5,872 nt of DNA from Anaerotignum sp. (GCA_020024395.1 JAHHTV010000100.1:1-5872); one strand, 5' to 3'. Shown: positions 1 to 5,803, counted from the stretch's first letter. Numbers and translations are program-made. The notes: generated by a model from the letters alone, not told the origin.

Positions 1-149
1 TATGCATTCACTGCTGCAAAAATCCCATTTTCGCTACGAAAATCCGGAATACCACTTTCTGTCGAAACCCCTGCTCCACCAAAAAACACAATATTTTCAC
101 ATTCTGCAATCCAATCTTGTAATTGCTTTAATTTCTGTTCCAAATCCAT
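1..149 (-). CDS. SIR2-family NAD-dependent protein deacylase (sirtuin), N-terminal fragment cut by the window edge
   Basis: Reading from an ATG at 149 gives 49 codons that run off the left edge. After a short helical N-terminus (residues about 1-18), the segment IVFFGGAGVSTESGIPDFRS (about residues 20-39) is the sirtuin NAD-binding signature GAG(I/V)S-x-SGIPDFR. It contains the Rossmann glycines, the adenine/ribose-loop Ser and the Asp-Phe-Arg that contact NAD. Known family members are cytosolic enzymes that remove acetyl or other acyl groups from lysines, consuming NAD and releasing nicotinamide and O-acyl-ADP-ribose. The catalytic His and the zinc Cys residues lie beyond the window and cannot be checked. 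The start is supported by AAAGGAGG at 165-158, 8 nt upstream, and by a promoter just before it. This is a separate transcription unit from the CNNM-type gene, which ends in a terminator. It is probably a CobB/SrtN-like protein; I give no symbol because only the N-terminus is visible. Confidence 0.93.
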   Translation of the reverse strand, partial: MDLEQKLKQLQDWIAECENIVFFGGAGVSTESGIPDFRSENGIFAAVNA

Positions 150-157
150 ACAAAACG

Positions 158-205
158 CCTCCTTTACTTTTTCTTGATTATACGCTTTTTTCTCATTTCA
201 TGCAA
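158..205 (-). promoter_or_regulatory. Sigma-A promoter and ribosome binding site of the sirtuin gene
   Basis: On the minus strand, TTGCAT (205-200) is followed by a 17-nt spacer and a perfect TATAAT (182-177). Transcription would start near 170. AAAGGAGG (165-158) follows almost at once, 8 nt before the ATG. The 5' leader is therefore only about 20 nt, leaving no room for a riboswitch or attenuator. The -35 matches the consensus only at TTG, but the -10 is exact and the spacing is ideal. The promoter sits directly downstream of the previous gene's terminator, which supports independent transcription of the sirtuin. Confidence 0.72.
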
Positions 206-217
206 TCTATGAAAATC

Positions 218-245
218 AAAAAATGCTTGGTTTCCCAAGCATTTT
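218..245 (-). terminator. Intrinsic terminator of the CNNM/CorC-type gene
   Basis: On the minus strand an uninterrupted 11-bp stem (AAAATGCTTGG paired with CCAAGCATTTT) closes a GAAA tetraloop and runs into six T residues (223-218). It begins 5 nt after the TGA stop at 252-250. This is a textbook Rho-independent terminator. The A-rich 5' flank also gives a partial T-run on the plus strand, so it could work in both directions, but no plus-strand gene is present. Confidence 0.93.
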
Positions 246-249
246 ATCA

Positions 250-1575
250 TCATTCTTCTGTTTCTGTTTCTTTTTGTTCTTCTTTCATAATCACCGTTGT
301 GCTGCCAATTCTATGATTATCTACGTTATGCACAACAATATGCATACAATCTGTTTCTGTTTGGCAAGATGTACCATCATCTGGAACGTGTCCCAACACA
401 CCGCAAACATACCCACCAAATGTATCATATTCTTCTGTAGGCAATGTCACGTCCAACGCCTCGGCAACTTCTTCCAAATCTGCACAACCTTGTATTTTCC
501 ATTCTAACGAAGATACCTGCACAATATCTGCTTCTTCCATAATATCATCTTCTTCATAGAAATCGCCTACCAATAGCTGCAAAATATCACGCAATGTAAT
601 AATGCCGCTCAAACCACCATATTCGTCCAACAATATTGCAAAATATTTTCTTTCCTGTTTCATATTGCGAAACAAAACGTCCGCTTTAACCGTTTCTGGT
701 ACAAAATATGGTTTATCCACTGCACATTTGAGTACATTCTCACGGCTCTTGTCGTCTAATCTAAAATAATCTTTTGCATCCAACACCCCAATGATATCAT
801 CATCATCTTCCCCTGTAATTGGATAATACGTATAACGGCTGTTGTATATTGTTTCATTCCAAACATTCATATCATCGTCCATATCCAATGTCACAACATC
901 AATACGATGTGTACAAACTTCTTCTACAGAAGTATCGTCAAATGCAAATACCTTTTGTATCATTTCCACTTCTTCTTCATCAATCGTGCCTTTTTCATTC
1001 CCCGCTTCCAACATCATGCGAATTTCTTCTTCAGACACTTCTTCGTCATCATCTTCTGGGTCAATCCCAACCAAACGCAATATCGCATTTGTAGACATGG
1101 TCAACAGCCATACCAATGGTGCAAATATACGAGATACTCCTCTTAAAAGCCCAGATAACCCCAAAGCCAATGCTTCTGATTTTTTCATCGCCACACGTTT
1201 TGGCACCAATTCACCAAACACCAAATTAAAATATGCCAAAATCATGGTAATCAACAATACACATACCGATTTTAATATTCTTTCTGGTATCCCCACATTT
1301 GCCACTACCAACATTGCTACCAATGGGTCAGCAAAACTTTCTGCTGCATACGCACTGGAGAGCATACCAGCCAATGTAATCGCAACTTGTATGGTTGCCA
1401 AAAACTTCGCAGGCTGTTCTGTCAATATTGCCAAACGCTTTGCACGTTTATCCCCATCAGCCGCCATTTTTTTCAATTTCGTTTCATTCATGGAAATGAC
1501 TGCAATTTCTGCACTTGCGAATATGGCATTTAATGCAATCAAAACAACTTGTAATATCAGTGGTTCCCAATTCAT
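250..1575 (-). CDS. CNNM/CorC-type membrane protein (DUF21, CBS pair, CorC_HlyC domain)
   Basis: The 441-residue protein has the standard three-part layout. An N-terminal DUF21 membrane domain spans about residues 5-170, with hydrophobic segments near 5-28, 57-78, 84-120 and 137-168 and the conserved GELVPKR at 121-127. A CBS pair follows (about 215-340), in which ILLDEYGGLSGIITLRDIL (314-332) is the typical end of the second CBS. Last is a CorC_HlyC domain (about 352-432) with EYDTFGGYVCGVLGHVP at 382-398, then a Glu-rich tail. Family members are often labelled hemolysin-like, but the characterised ones (CorC, CNNM, MpfA) are linked to Mg2+ export or cation homeostasis, with the CBS pair sensing nucleotide. 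Acidic runs at 173-186 and 256-260 stand out. The ATG has GGAGGT at 1590-1585, 9 nt upstream. The gene appears monocistronic, with a 304-bp leader in front and a terminator behind. The ion specificity is inferred from the family. Confidence 0.95.
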   Translation of the reverse strand: MNWEPLILQVVLIALNAIFASAEIAVISMNETKLKKMAADGDKRAKRLAILTEQPAKFLATIQVAITLAGMLSSAYAAESFADPLVAMLVVANVGIPERILKSVCVLLITMILAYFNLVFGELVPKRVAMKKSEALALGLSGLLRGVSRIFAPLVWLLTMSTNAILRLVGIDPEDDDEEVSEEEIRMMLEAGNEKGTIDEEEVEMIQKVFAFDDTSVEEVCTHRIDVVTLDMDDDMNVWNETIYNSRYTYYPITGEDDDDIIGVLDAKDYFRLDDKSRENVLKCAVDKPYFVPETVKADVLFRNMKQERKYFAILLDEYGGLSGIITLRDILQLLVGDFYEEDDIMEEADIVQVSSLEWKIQGCADLEEVAEALDVTLPTEEYDTFGGYVCGVLGHVPDDGTSCQTETDCMHIVVHNVDNHRIGSTTVIMKEEQKETETEE

Positions 1576-1622
1576 ATTTTTTATACCTCCAAATGATTTT
1601 CATTTCTATACTTTACGAACAA

Positions 1623-1671
1623 ACACAAAAAGGCATACTCTGTTTTTTGTGTAAAATTGCACACAAACAGA
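1623..1671. repeat. Overlapping inverted repeats with a shared central arm (ACACAAA/TTTGTGT)
   Basis: On the plus strand, ACACAAAAA (1623-1631), TTTTTGTGT (1644-1652) and ACACAAA (1661-1667) lie in a row. The central arm can pair with the left arm (9 bp, 12-nt loop) or with the right arm (7 bp, 8-nt loop). The right-hand pairing is extended by TCTG/CAGA (1639-1642 with 1668-1671) across a small bulge. In a minus-strand transcript these would be two mutually exclusive hairpins about 50 nt before the ribosome binding site. At the DNA level, TTTGTGT-N8-ACACAAA also looks like a dimeric repressor operator. Neither function is shown; the complementarity itself is directly visible. Confidence 0.6.
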
Positions 1672-1679
1672 CTATACCT

Positions 1680-1772
1680 CTAACATTTCATTTTGTTCGG
1701 CATTGGTATACAAAATATACGATTTGGATTATTTTGTCGCAAATTGGCGTCGCTCTCACTGCCTTCGTCCAT
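1680..1772 (-). CDS. Possible small ORF of 30 codons in the leader (unrecognised)
   Basis: ATG at 1772 to TAG at 1680 gives a 30-residue peptide starting MDEGSESDANLRQNNPN and ending with a Cys. A GTG at 1784 would add MKNG and make 34 residues. I do not recognise the family. In favour: its first third is GC-rich (20 of 30 bases in 1775-1746) inside a very AT-rich gap, as if under selection. GAGAGGAG lies upstream (about 1792-1785). Against: that site is 12-13 nt from the ATG and directly abuts the GTG, neither of which is ideal. The peptide has no signal or membrane segment, and its second half overlaps a palindrome. It could be a leader peptide, a small protein, or part of a non-coding RNA or dispersed repeat. 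Confidence 0.3.
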   Translation of the reverse strand: MDEGSESDANLRQNNPNRIFCIPMPNKMKC

Positions 1773-1788
1773 GCCGTTTTTCACACTC

Positions 1789-1817
1789 CTCTCATATCTT
1801 TCTATATACTCTCATAT
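1789..1817. repeat. 9-bp direct repeats, 20 bp apart
   Basis: CTCTCATAT occurs on the plus strand at 1789-1797 and again at 1809-1817, exactly 20 bp start to start, about two helical turns. They lie just downstream of the TTGACT -35 candidate (1834-1829) and overlap the expected -10 and start region. That is where a repressor or response regulator bound as tandem dimers could act. It could also be chance in a low-complexity AT-rich gap. Confidence 0.4.
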
Positions 1818-1879
1818 TTTTGCAAAAAAGTCAATGAATGTATTGTTAAGAATATAAAAACAAACTTTTGATACATAAC

Positions 1880-1913
1880 AAAAAGAGAACACTTTGCATT
1901 GCAAAGCATTCTC
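1880..1913 (-). terminator. Intrinsic terminator of the AIR-synthase-like/aminotransferase unit
   Basis: On the minus strand a 13-bp stem (GAGAATGCTTTGC with GCAAAGTGTTCTC, including two G-U wobbles) closes an AAT loop and is followed directly by TTTTTG (1884-1879). It starts 15 nt after the TGA of the aminotransferase gene at 1931-1929. The strength and position make it a confident end for the upstream operon. Confidence 0.93.
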
Positions 1914-1928
1914 GTGTCATTTTTATTA

Positions 1929-3104
1929 TCATAGCCAGCCATTTTTTTCTAAAAATATTTTTATTTTTTCCATAGCCGTTTGTAGTTGTTCCATACTGTA
2001 CGCATAAGAAATCCGCACATGATTTTCACCACTTTCGCCAAATGCATCTCCTGGTATCACAGCCACACCTGCTTCAAACAGCAGCTTTTCACAAAATTCT
2101 TGTGCTCTCAAACCTGTTTTTGCAATAGAAGGAAATACATAAAACGCCCCTTCTGGTTCAAAACAAATCAATCCCAAATCATGCAATGTTTTCACTAAAT
2201 ATTTTCTTCTTTCATCATAAGCCTTTCGCATAGCATCCACATCAGCATCACAAAGCATATCATCTCGCAACGCCTCTATGGCAGCATATTGGCTCATTGT
2301 TGGTGTACACATAATAATATAAGCATGTACTTTATTGATTTGCTGCATCAATTCTTTTGGTCCAGCCGCATATCCCAAACGCCAACCTGTCATTGAAAAC
2401 GATTTTGCAAATCCATTTAACACAACCGTTCTTTCTGCCATTCCCTCCACAGATGCAATAGAAACATGATTTTTTCCACCATATGTCAATTCCGCATAAA
2501 TTTCATCAGAAATCACAAGCAAATCATGTTTGATACAAACTTTTGCAATATCCTGCAATTCTTTTTGTTCTAATATTGCCCCTGTTGGGTTATTGGGATA
2601 AGGCAATATCAGTACTTTTGTTTTTTCTGTAATTGCCTTCTCCAAATCTTCTGCCTGCAAACGGAAACCATTTTCTGCATTTGTCTGCACCACAACTGGT
2701 ATACCATGTTGCAATGCAACCGCTGGTTTATACGCCACATAAGATGGTTCAGGTATCAATACTTCATCACCAACATTCAAAACAGTACGCAATGTCACAT
2801 CAATCGCCTCTGATGCCCCAATGGTACATAATATCTGTTCTGTATCATATACCAAACCAAAACGTCTTTGTAAATAATGTGCGATTTCTTCTCTCAATTT
2901 TGGCATACCCCAGTTAGAAGAATATCTTGTTTTTCCTTCTGCCAAAGATTGTATTGCCGCCTCTCTCACCCGTTTTGGTGTTTGAAAATCAGGTTCCCCC
3001 ACACCCAAAGAAATCACATTGTCCATCGTTGCCACAACATCAAAAAATTTGCGTATCCCAGAAGGTGGCAATGTTGCAATATGTTCTGCTGTAAAATCTC
3101 TCAT
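1929..3104 (-). CDS. Class I/II (fold type I) PLP-dependent aminotransferase
   Basis: The 391-residue protein is full length for the AspC/PatA-like aminotransferase family. Landmarks run in the expected order: SLGVGEPDFQTP (32-43), a Tyr-containing substrate loop around Y61, TIGASEA (94-100, PLP phosphate contacts), PEPSYVAY (118-125, aromatic ring stacking), PNNPTG (170-175, with the Asn that hydrogen-bonds PLP), SDEIYAEL (199-206, with the Asp that holds the pyridine N and the Tyr) and FAKSFSMTGWRLGY (232-245). In the last of these K234 forms the Schiff base and R242 binds phosphate. HVRISYA follows with R364, which binds the substrate alpha-carboxylate. It is therefore a cytosolic enzyme transferring an amino group between an amino acid and a 2-oxo acid, predicted active. 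The closest named relatives are PatA-type enzymes (aromatic, aspartate or N-acetyl-diaminopimelate substrates). The substrate cannot be read from the sequence. It is second in an operon, coupled to the AIR-synthase-like gene. Confidence 0.95.
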   Translation of the reverse strand: MRDFTAEHIATLPPSGIRKFFDVVATMDNVISLGVGEPDFQTPKRVREAAIQSLAEGKTRYSSNWGMPKLREEIAHYLQRRFGLVYDTEQILCTIGASEAIDVTLRTVLNVGDEVLIPEPSYVAYKPAVALQHGIPVVVQTNAENGFRLQAEDLEKAITEKTKVLILPYPNNPTGAILEQKELQDIAKVCIKHDLLVISDEIYAELTYGGKNHVSIASVEGMAERTVVLNGFAKSFSMTGWRLGYAAGPKELMQQINKVHAYIIMCTPTMSQYAAIEALRDDMLCDADVDAMRKAYDERRKYLVKTLHDLGLICFEPEGAFYVFPSIAKTGLRAQEFCEKLLFEAGVAVIPGDAFGESGENHVRISYAYSMEQLQTAMEKIKIFLEKNGWL

Positions 3105-3109
3105 ATATA

Positions 3110-3115
3110 CCTCCT
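3110..3115 (-). promoter_or_regulatory. AGGAGG ribosome binding site overlapping the upstream stop codon
   Basis: A perfect AGGAGG (3115-3110) lies 5 nt before the aminotransferase ATG. Its first A is the last base of the TGA stop codon (3117-3115) of the upstream gene. This fixes the aminotransferase start and indicates that ribosomes finishing the AIR-synthase-like protein can reinitiate directly, so the two proteins should be made together. Confidence 0.9.
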
Positions 3116-4116
3116 CATACCTGACGAAATTTCACTTGATACAATGCATCACTGACAGGCTGTTGTAATGTTTTTTCTGTACCATTTTTTTGTATCAATT
3201 TTTCTTTTTCTGTTATTTTTCCAATCACAGCCGCTTGCACACCAGCTTTTTGCAACTTTTCAACCAACGCCTGCCCATCAAATGCAGTAATCACCATTGT
3301 ACCACTTGAAATCAAAAGCAATGGGTCAATTTCTGCATTTTTACAAATGGATTGGGTAGCTTCTGTCAAAGGAATGTTGTCTGCAAACACAGTCACACCC
3401 AAACCAGAACATTCTGCCACTTCCCAAACAGCACCCAATATACCGCCTTCTGTTGCATCATGCATGGCAGTTGCACCATGTTCCACCGCAATTTTTGCCT
3501 CTTTGCCCACAGACAAAAATCCTTTATAGCTTTTTGCTTCTTCCAAAATCGTTTTTGGAACAACATTTTGTAATTGTGTTTCATATTCCTGTGCAATAAT
3601 CACGGTTCCTTCCAAGCCTGCCCATTTTGTCATCACAACATCTTGCCCCACTTTTGCCCCACTTGTGCAAATCATATTGCGATTTTTTGTTTTTCCAATA
3701 ATGGTTGCCGCAATCACAGGTTTATTGACGGCATCTGTCACTTCTGTATGACCACCCAGTATTTCAATGCCCACTTCTGCTGCCGCTTCCAAAGTCCCCT
3801 TTGTCAATACTTCCAAATCTTTCTCATCGCTGTTTTTTGGCAACAATACCGTCATCAATATTCCCACAGGCTCTGCACCTGAAGAAAATACATCATTGCA
3901 GTTAATATGTACTGCCAAATACCCTGCATCTTTTGTCGCCCCTGTGATAGGGTCTGTGGAAAACACACAAAGTTCCCCTTGTGGGTCTATTGCTGAACAG
4001 TCCTCACCTGTTTTAGGTCTTACAACAATATCATTTCTTTGTATTTTACTATGTGTCACTGGTTCCAAAACCAATTTTTCTAAAATTTGGGGTGGTATTT
4101 TTCCAATTTCAAACAT
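3115..4116 (-). CDS. AIR-synthase-related / HypE-like ATP-dependent enzyme
   Basis: From ATG 4116 the protein has 333 residues with the two-domain PurM/HypE/ThiL/SelD fold. The N-terminal domain contains GEDCSAI (37-43), FSTDPITGA (52-60) and AVHINCNDVFSSGAEP (68-83), the acidic metal and ATP-binding elements. ILGGHTEVTD (118-127) follows, and the C-terminal domain has MHDATEGGI (217-225) and LISSGTMVI (267-275). Family members phosphorylate an oxygen or amide group with ATP. The C-terminus ends FRQV and lacks the PR(V/I)C cysteine tail that HypE uses to make the thiocyanate for [NiFe] hydrogenase, and no hyp genes are adjacent. This is therefore probably not a true HypE, and its substrate is unknown. 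An in-frame GTG at 4161 would add 15 residues, but it falls inside a terminator stem. The ATG at 4116 with AAGGGAG 10 nt upstream is the better start. Its stop overlaps the next gene's ribosome binding site. Confidence 0.9.
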   Translation of the reverse strand: MFEIGKIPPQILEKLVLEPVTHSKIQRNDIVVRPKTGEDCSAIDPQGELCVFSTDPITGATKDAGYLAVHINCNDVFSSGAEPVGILMTVLLPKNSDEKDLEVLTKGTLEAAAEVGIEILGGHTEVTDAVNKPVIAATIIGKTKNRNMICTSGAKVGQDVVMTKWAGLEGTVIIAQEYETQLQNVVPKTILEEAKSYKGFLSVGKEAKIAVEHGATAMHDATEGGILGAVWEVAECSGLGVTVFADNIPLTEATQSICKNAEIDPLLLISSGTMVITAFDGQALVEKLQKAGVQAAVIGKITEKEKLIQKNGTEKTLQQPVSDALYQVKFRQV

Positions 4117-4126
4117 AGTGCTGTTG

Positions 4127-4133
4127 CTCCCTT
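4127..4133 (-). promoter_or_regulatory. Ribosome binding site that favours the ATG at 4116
   Basis: AAGGGAG on the minus strand (4133-4127) lies 10 nt before the ATG at 4116-4114. The alternative in-frame GTG at 4161 has no purine-rich site at proper distance and sits within the preceding terminator hairpin. The shorter 333-residue product is therefore preferred. Confidence 0.7.
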
Positions 4134-4146
4134 CTTTCAAAACTTC

Positions 4147-4179
4147 AAAAAGGGTGTTCACACATTTGCGAACCCCCTT
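4147..4179 (-). terminator. Intrinsic terminator after the VanW-family gene, within the leader of the next gene
   Basis: On the minus strand AAGGGGGTTC (4179-4170) pairs with GAACACCCTT (4159-4150), with one G-A mismatch and a 10-nt loop. The stem runs into a short T-run (4151-4147). It lies 5 nt after the TAA of the VanW-family gene and ends about 30 nt before the ATG of the AIR-synthase-like gene. The mismatch and the interrupted T-run make it weaker than the other two terminators here. Partial readthrough into the next operon is plausible. Confidence 0.78.
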
Positions 4180-4184
4180 GTTGT

Positions 4185-5657
4185 TTACTCTGTTGTTGTT
4201 TGTTCTTTTTGTTCTGTTACATCTGCATTTGCTGGCACTTCTTGTTTTTCTGTTTTTTTTGTTCCCACAGTTACCTCATCTGCTGTTGCACGATAAGAGG
4301 AAGAACTGAACCAGTCTTTGCTGGCTTGTTTGCCATTTTCATATACAACTTTATACACGCTGACTTTTGCACCTGTTCTGCCTCTTGCTGTCATCACTCT
4401 TTCCCCTTCTGGTTTATTGGGGTCTTCTTTTACCACTTCTTCTGGCTTTGGCACAGTTGCTTCGTATACGGTTTCATATTCCACTTTACGCCCGTTGTTG
4501 TGTGACTGATGTCCATATATGTTCATCACCAAATTGCCACCACCTGCATAAGCTTCAATCAATATTGGATATTCTGTATTATTTTTGAATTTCAAATCTT
4601 TGTAAGTACCTGCAACCGCTGCATCTCGTCCCAATGGTACATAGCCCACTGTCATAGAATGTGGGTGTCTTTCGACAACGTCCAATTCAGCCATCAAAGC
4701 CGCATTATATAATGTTGTTGTCACTTGACACACACCTCCAGCAACACCTTTTTCCACTTTACCATTATTGTAAATTGCAGCATCTTTATAACCACCTGCA
4801 TATGTTTGAGAACCAAGTTCTGCATTTGCAGAGAACACCTCCCCAGGTGCTACAACCGTGCCATTAATATAATTAGAACCAACTGCCAAATTGGTGTTTC
4901 TATTTGGGTCTGCATTATTATATGTTGTGGTATAACTGCCAAGCAAATCTGTCACATGGCTGTTATCTTCTGCTGTAATTTTTGGTTGTACAGTTTCTGC
5001 TGTAATTTCAACACTCCCACTTTTTCTACTTTCCAACACAGCCGCAGCTTTTTGTTCTACTTCTGTCACTTGCATACTTCTGCCTGTCTGTTCTTGTGTC
5101 ACCACAAACCGACCATTTTTTCTACTCACAGTACTGTCTACCGCTTCTTGGTTAAACCCTCCTGCGATATCATTCAATTTTTGTGACATCTTTTCTTTAT
5201 CATAAGAGTAATCTAAAGGAATATCAATCCCTTCTTTCAAAAGAATTTTACCTGTTTGGAAACATTCTTTTTCCGTACCTTGTCTACCTGTATTGTATGC
5301 TTTTTCCACAGCTTCTTCCAGATGGTATCCAGCATCTACTTCTGTAAATGGCACATTCCAGCTTTCTTCCCCGTATTGGAATGTCAACGTTTGCCCATCC
5401 ACTTCTGTTTTATATTTCCCCTGTAATTCTTGCAAAGCCTGTTCTTTTGTCAAATTTGCCAAGGAAATACCTTCTACAGATACCCCTTGATAAATATTTT
5501 CTGATGCCAAAAGCTGCTTTACCAAATTTCTTTGGTATAACAAATACCCAAAAATGCCAATGCCACATACCAATAATGCACTCAATACACCAATGGAAAC
5601 TCTCCTTTTTGTATTTCTTACCTTATTTCTTTCTGCCCTTTTCTGTCTTCCTTCCAA
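4185..5657 (-). CDS. VanW-family membrane-anchored protein with a PG-binding-like region and a G5-like domain
   Basis: The protein has about 490 residues. A strongly basic N-terminus (1-19) and one hydrophobic segment (about 21-41) predict a signal anchor with the rest outside the cell. Residues about 55-230 resemble the repeated PG_binding_4 region common in this family (VSVEGISLANLTKEQALQEL at 59-78 is typical). The VanW domain covers about 235-385, with VAPGEVFSAN (268-277), GVAGGVCQVTTTLYNAAL (304-321) and ERHPHSM (329-335). Residues about 391-468 look like a G5 module, and the last 20 are a polar, Thr/Glu-rich tail. VanW proteins are widespread in Clostridia outside vancomycin-resistance clusters. 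Their biochemical role is unsettled, and a cell-wall function is inferred from the domains. No van genes are nearby. The start is a TTG with only a GGGG-like site. The frame stays open upstream to a TAG at 5723-5721 without ATG or GTG. The gene has its own promoter region and terminator. Confidence 0.9.
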   Translation of the reverse strand: MEGRQKRAERNKVRNTKRRVSIGVLSALLVCGIGIFGYLLYQRNLVKQLLASENIYQGVSVEGISLANLTKEQALQELQGKYKTEVDGQTLTFQYGEESWNVPFTEVDAGYHLEEAVEKAYNTGRQGTEKECFQTGKILLKEGIDIPLDYSYDKEKMSQKLNDIAGGFNQEAVDSTVSRKNGRFVVTQEQTGRSMQVTEVEQKAAAVLESRKSGSVEITAETVQPKITAEDNSHVTDLLGSYTTTYNNADPNRNTNLAVGSNYINGTVVAPGEVFSANAELGSQTYAGGYKDAAIYNNGKVEKGVAGGVCQVTTTLYNAALMAELDVVERHPHSMTVGYVPLGRDAAVAGTYKDLKFKNNTEYPILIEAYAGGGNLVMNIYGHQSHNNGRKVEYETVYEATVPKPEEVVKEDPNKPEGERVMTARGRTGAKVSVYKVVYENGKQASKDWFSSSSYRATADEVTVGTKKTEKQEVPANADVTEQKEQTTTE

Positions 5658-5714
5658 CGAAACCCCAACTTTCTTTTTGTTCTGTTTACATTTTCGTTTA
5701 ACACCATAAAAAAA

Positions 5715-5803
5715 CGGTTTCTACTATGATATGATGGTTTTGTTTCTTCCAATTTTCGTAAAAAATGAAAAAAACAAACACTTATTCTATCATAGCGAAA
5801 CCG
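5715..5803 (-). repeat. Long inverted repeat ending in a T-run (terminator- or operator-like)
   Basis: On the plus strand CGGTTTC-TA-CTATGATA (5715-5731) faces TATCATAG-C-GAAACCG (5788-5803). The arms match at 15 positions with a small internal bulge (TA against C) and are separated by 56 bp. Read on the minus strand, the second arm is followed directly by TTTTTTT (5714-5708). That makes a long-looped terminator-like hairpin before the VanW-family gene, at the end of whatever transcript enters from the right. The first arm also contains the TATGAT of the proposed promoter. As DNA, the two arms could instead be paired binding sites of a regulator. Confidence 0.6.

Larger units (their letters stand above)
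1576..1879 (-). promoter_or_regulatory. 304-bp leader/intergenic region before the CNNM/CorC-type gene
   Basis: This gap lies between the aminotransferase terminator and the CNNM-type start codon and must contain the promoter of the latter. On the minus strand TTGACT at 1834-1829 is the best -35. The nearest TATA-like hexamer (TATATA, ending near 1803) leaves about 20 nt of spacer, so the promoter assignment is weak. Further down are 9-bp direct repeats, a GC-rich block with a possible small ORF, a 15-bp palindrome GTATA-CAAAA-TATAC (plus strand 1706-1720), three TTTGTGT-type arms, and the GGAGGT ribosome binding site at 1590-1585. I see nothing resembling an M-box or another riboswitch that I can name. 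Confidence 0.5.

Noticed and set aside
250..1575. Hemolysin/toxin
   Set aside because: Family members are often labelled hemolysin, but the DUF21-CBS-CorC_HlyC layout belongs to CNNM/CorC cation-homeostasis proteins. Nothing suggests a secreted toxin.
842..1654. Long plus-strand open frame (270 codons) opposite the CNNM/CorC-type gene
   Set aside because: It is Ser/Thr/Asn/Ile-rich with no family motif or ribosome binding site, and lies antisense to a complete, motif-bearing gene. It is a shadow of that gene's codon use.
1576..1879. M-box magnesium riboswitch before the CNNM/CorC-type gene
   Set aside because: It would be attractive for a protein linked to Mg2+, but I cannot find the multi-helix conserved core or a terminator-coupled switch. 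Only the short ACACAAA/TTTGTGT hairpins are visible.
3767..4309. Plus-strand open frame of 180 codons with a hydrophobic Leu/Phe-rich C-terminus
   Set aside because: It is antisense to the AIR-synthase-like gene and the end of the VanW gene. The hydrophobic run is the complement of the Lys/Glu/Gln/Thr-rich VanW tail. No start signal is present.
4185..5657. Vancomycin-resistance gene
   Set aside because: The VanW domain name comes from vanB-type clusters, but no vanH, van ligase, vanX, vanY or vanRS gene is present, and VanW/G5 proteins are common in susceptible Clostridia.
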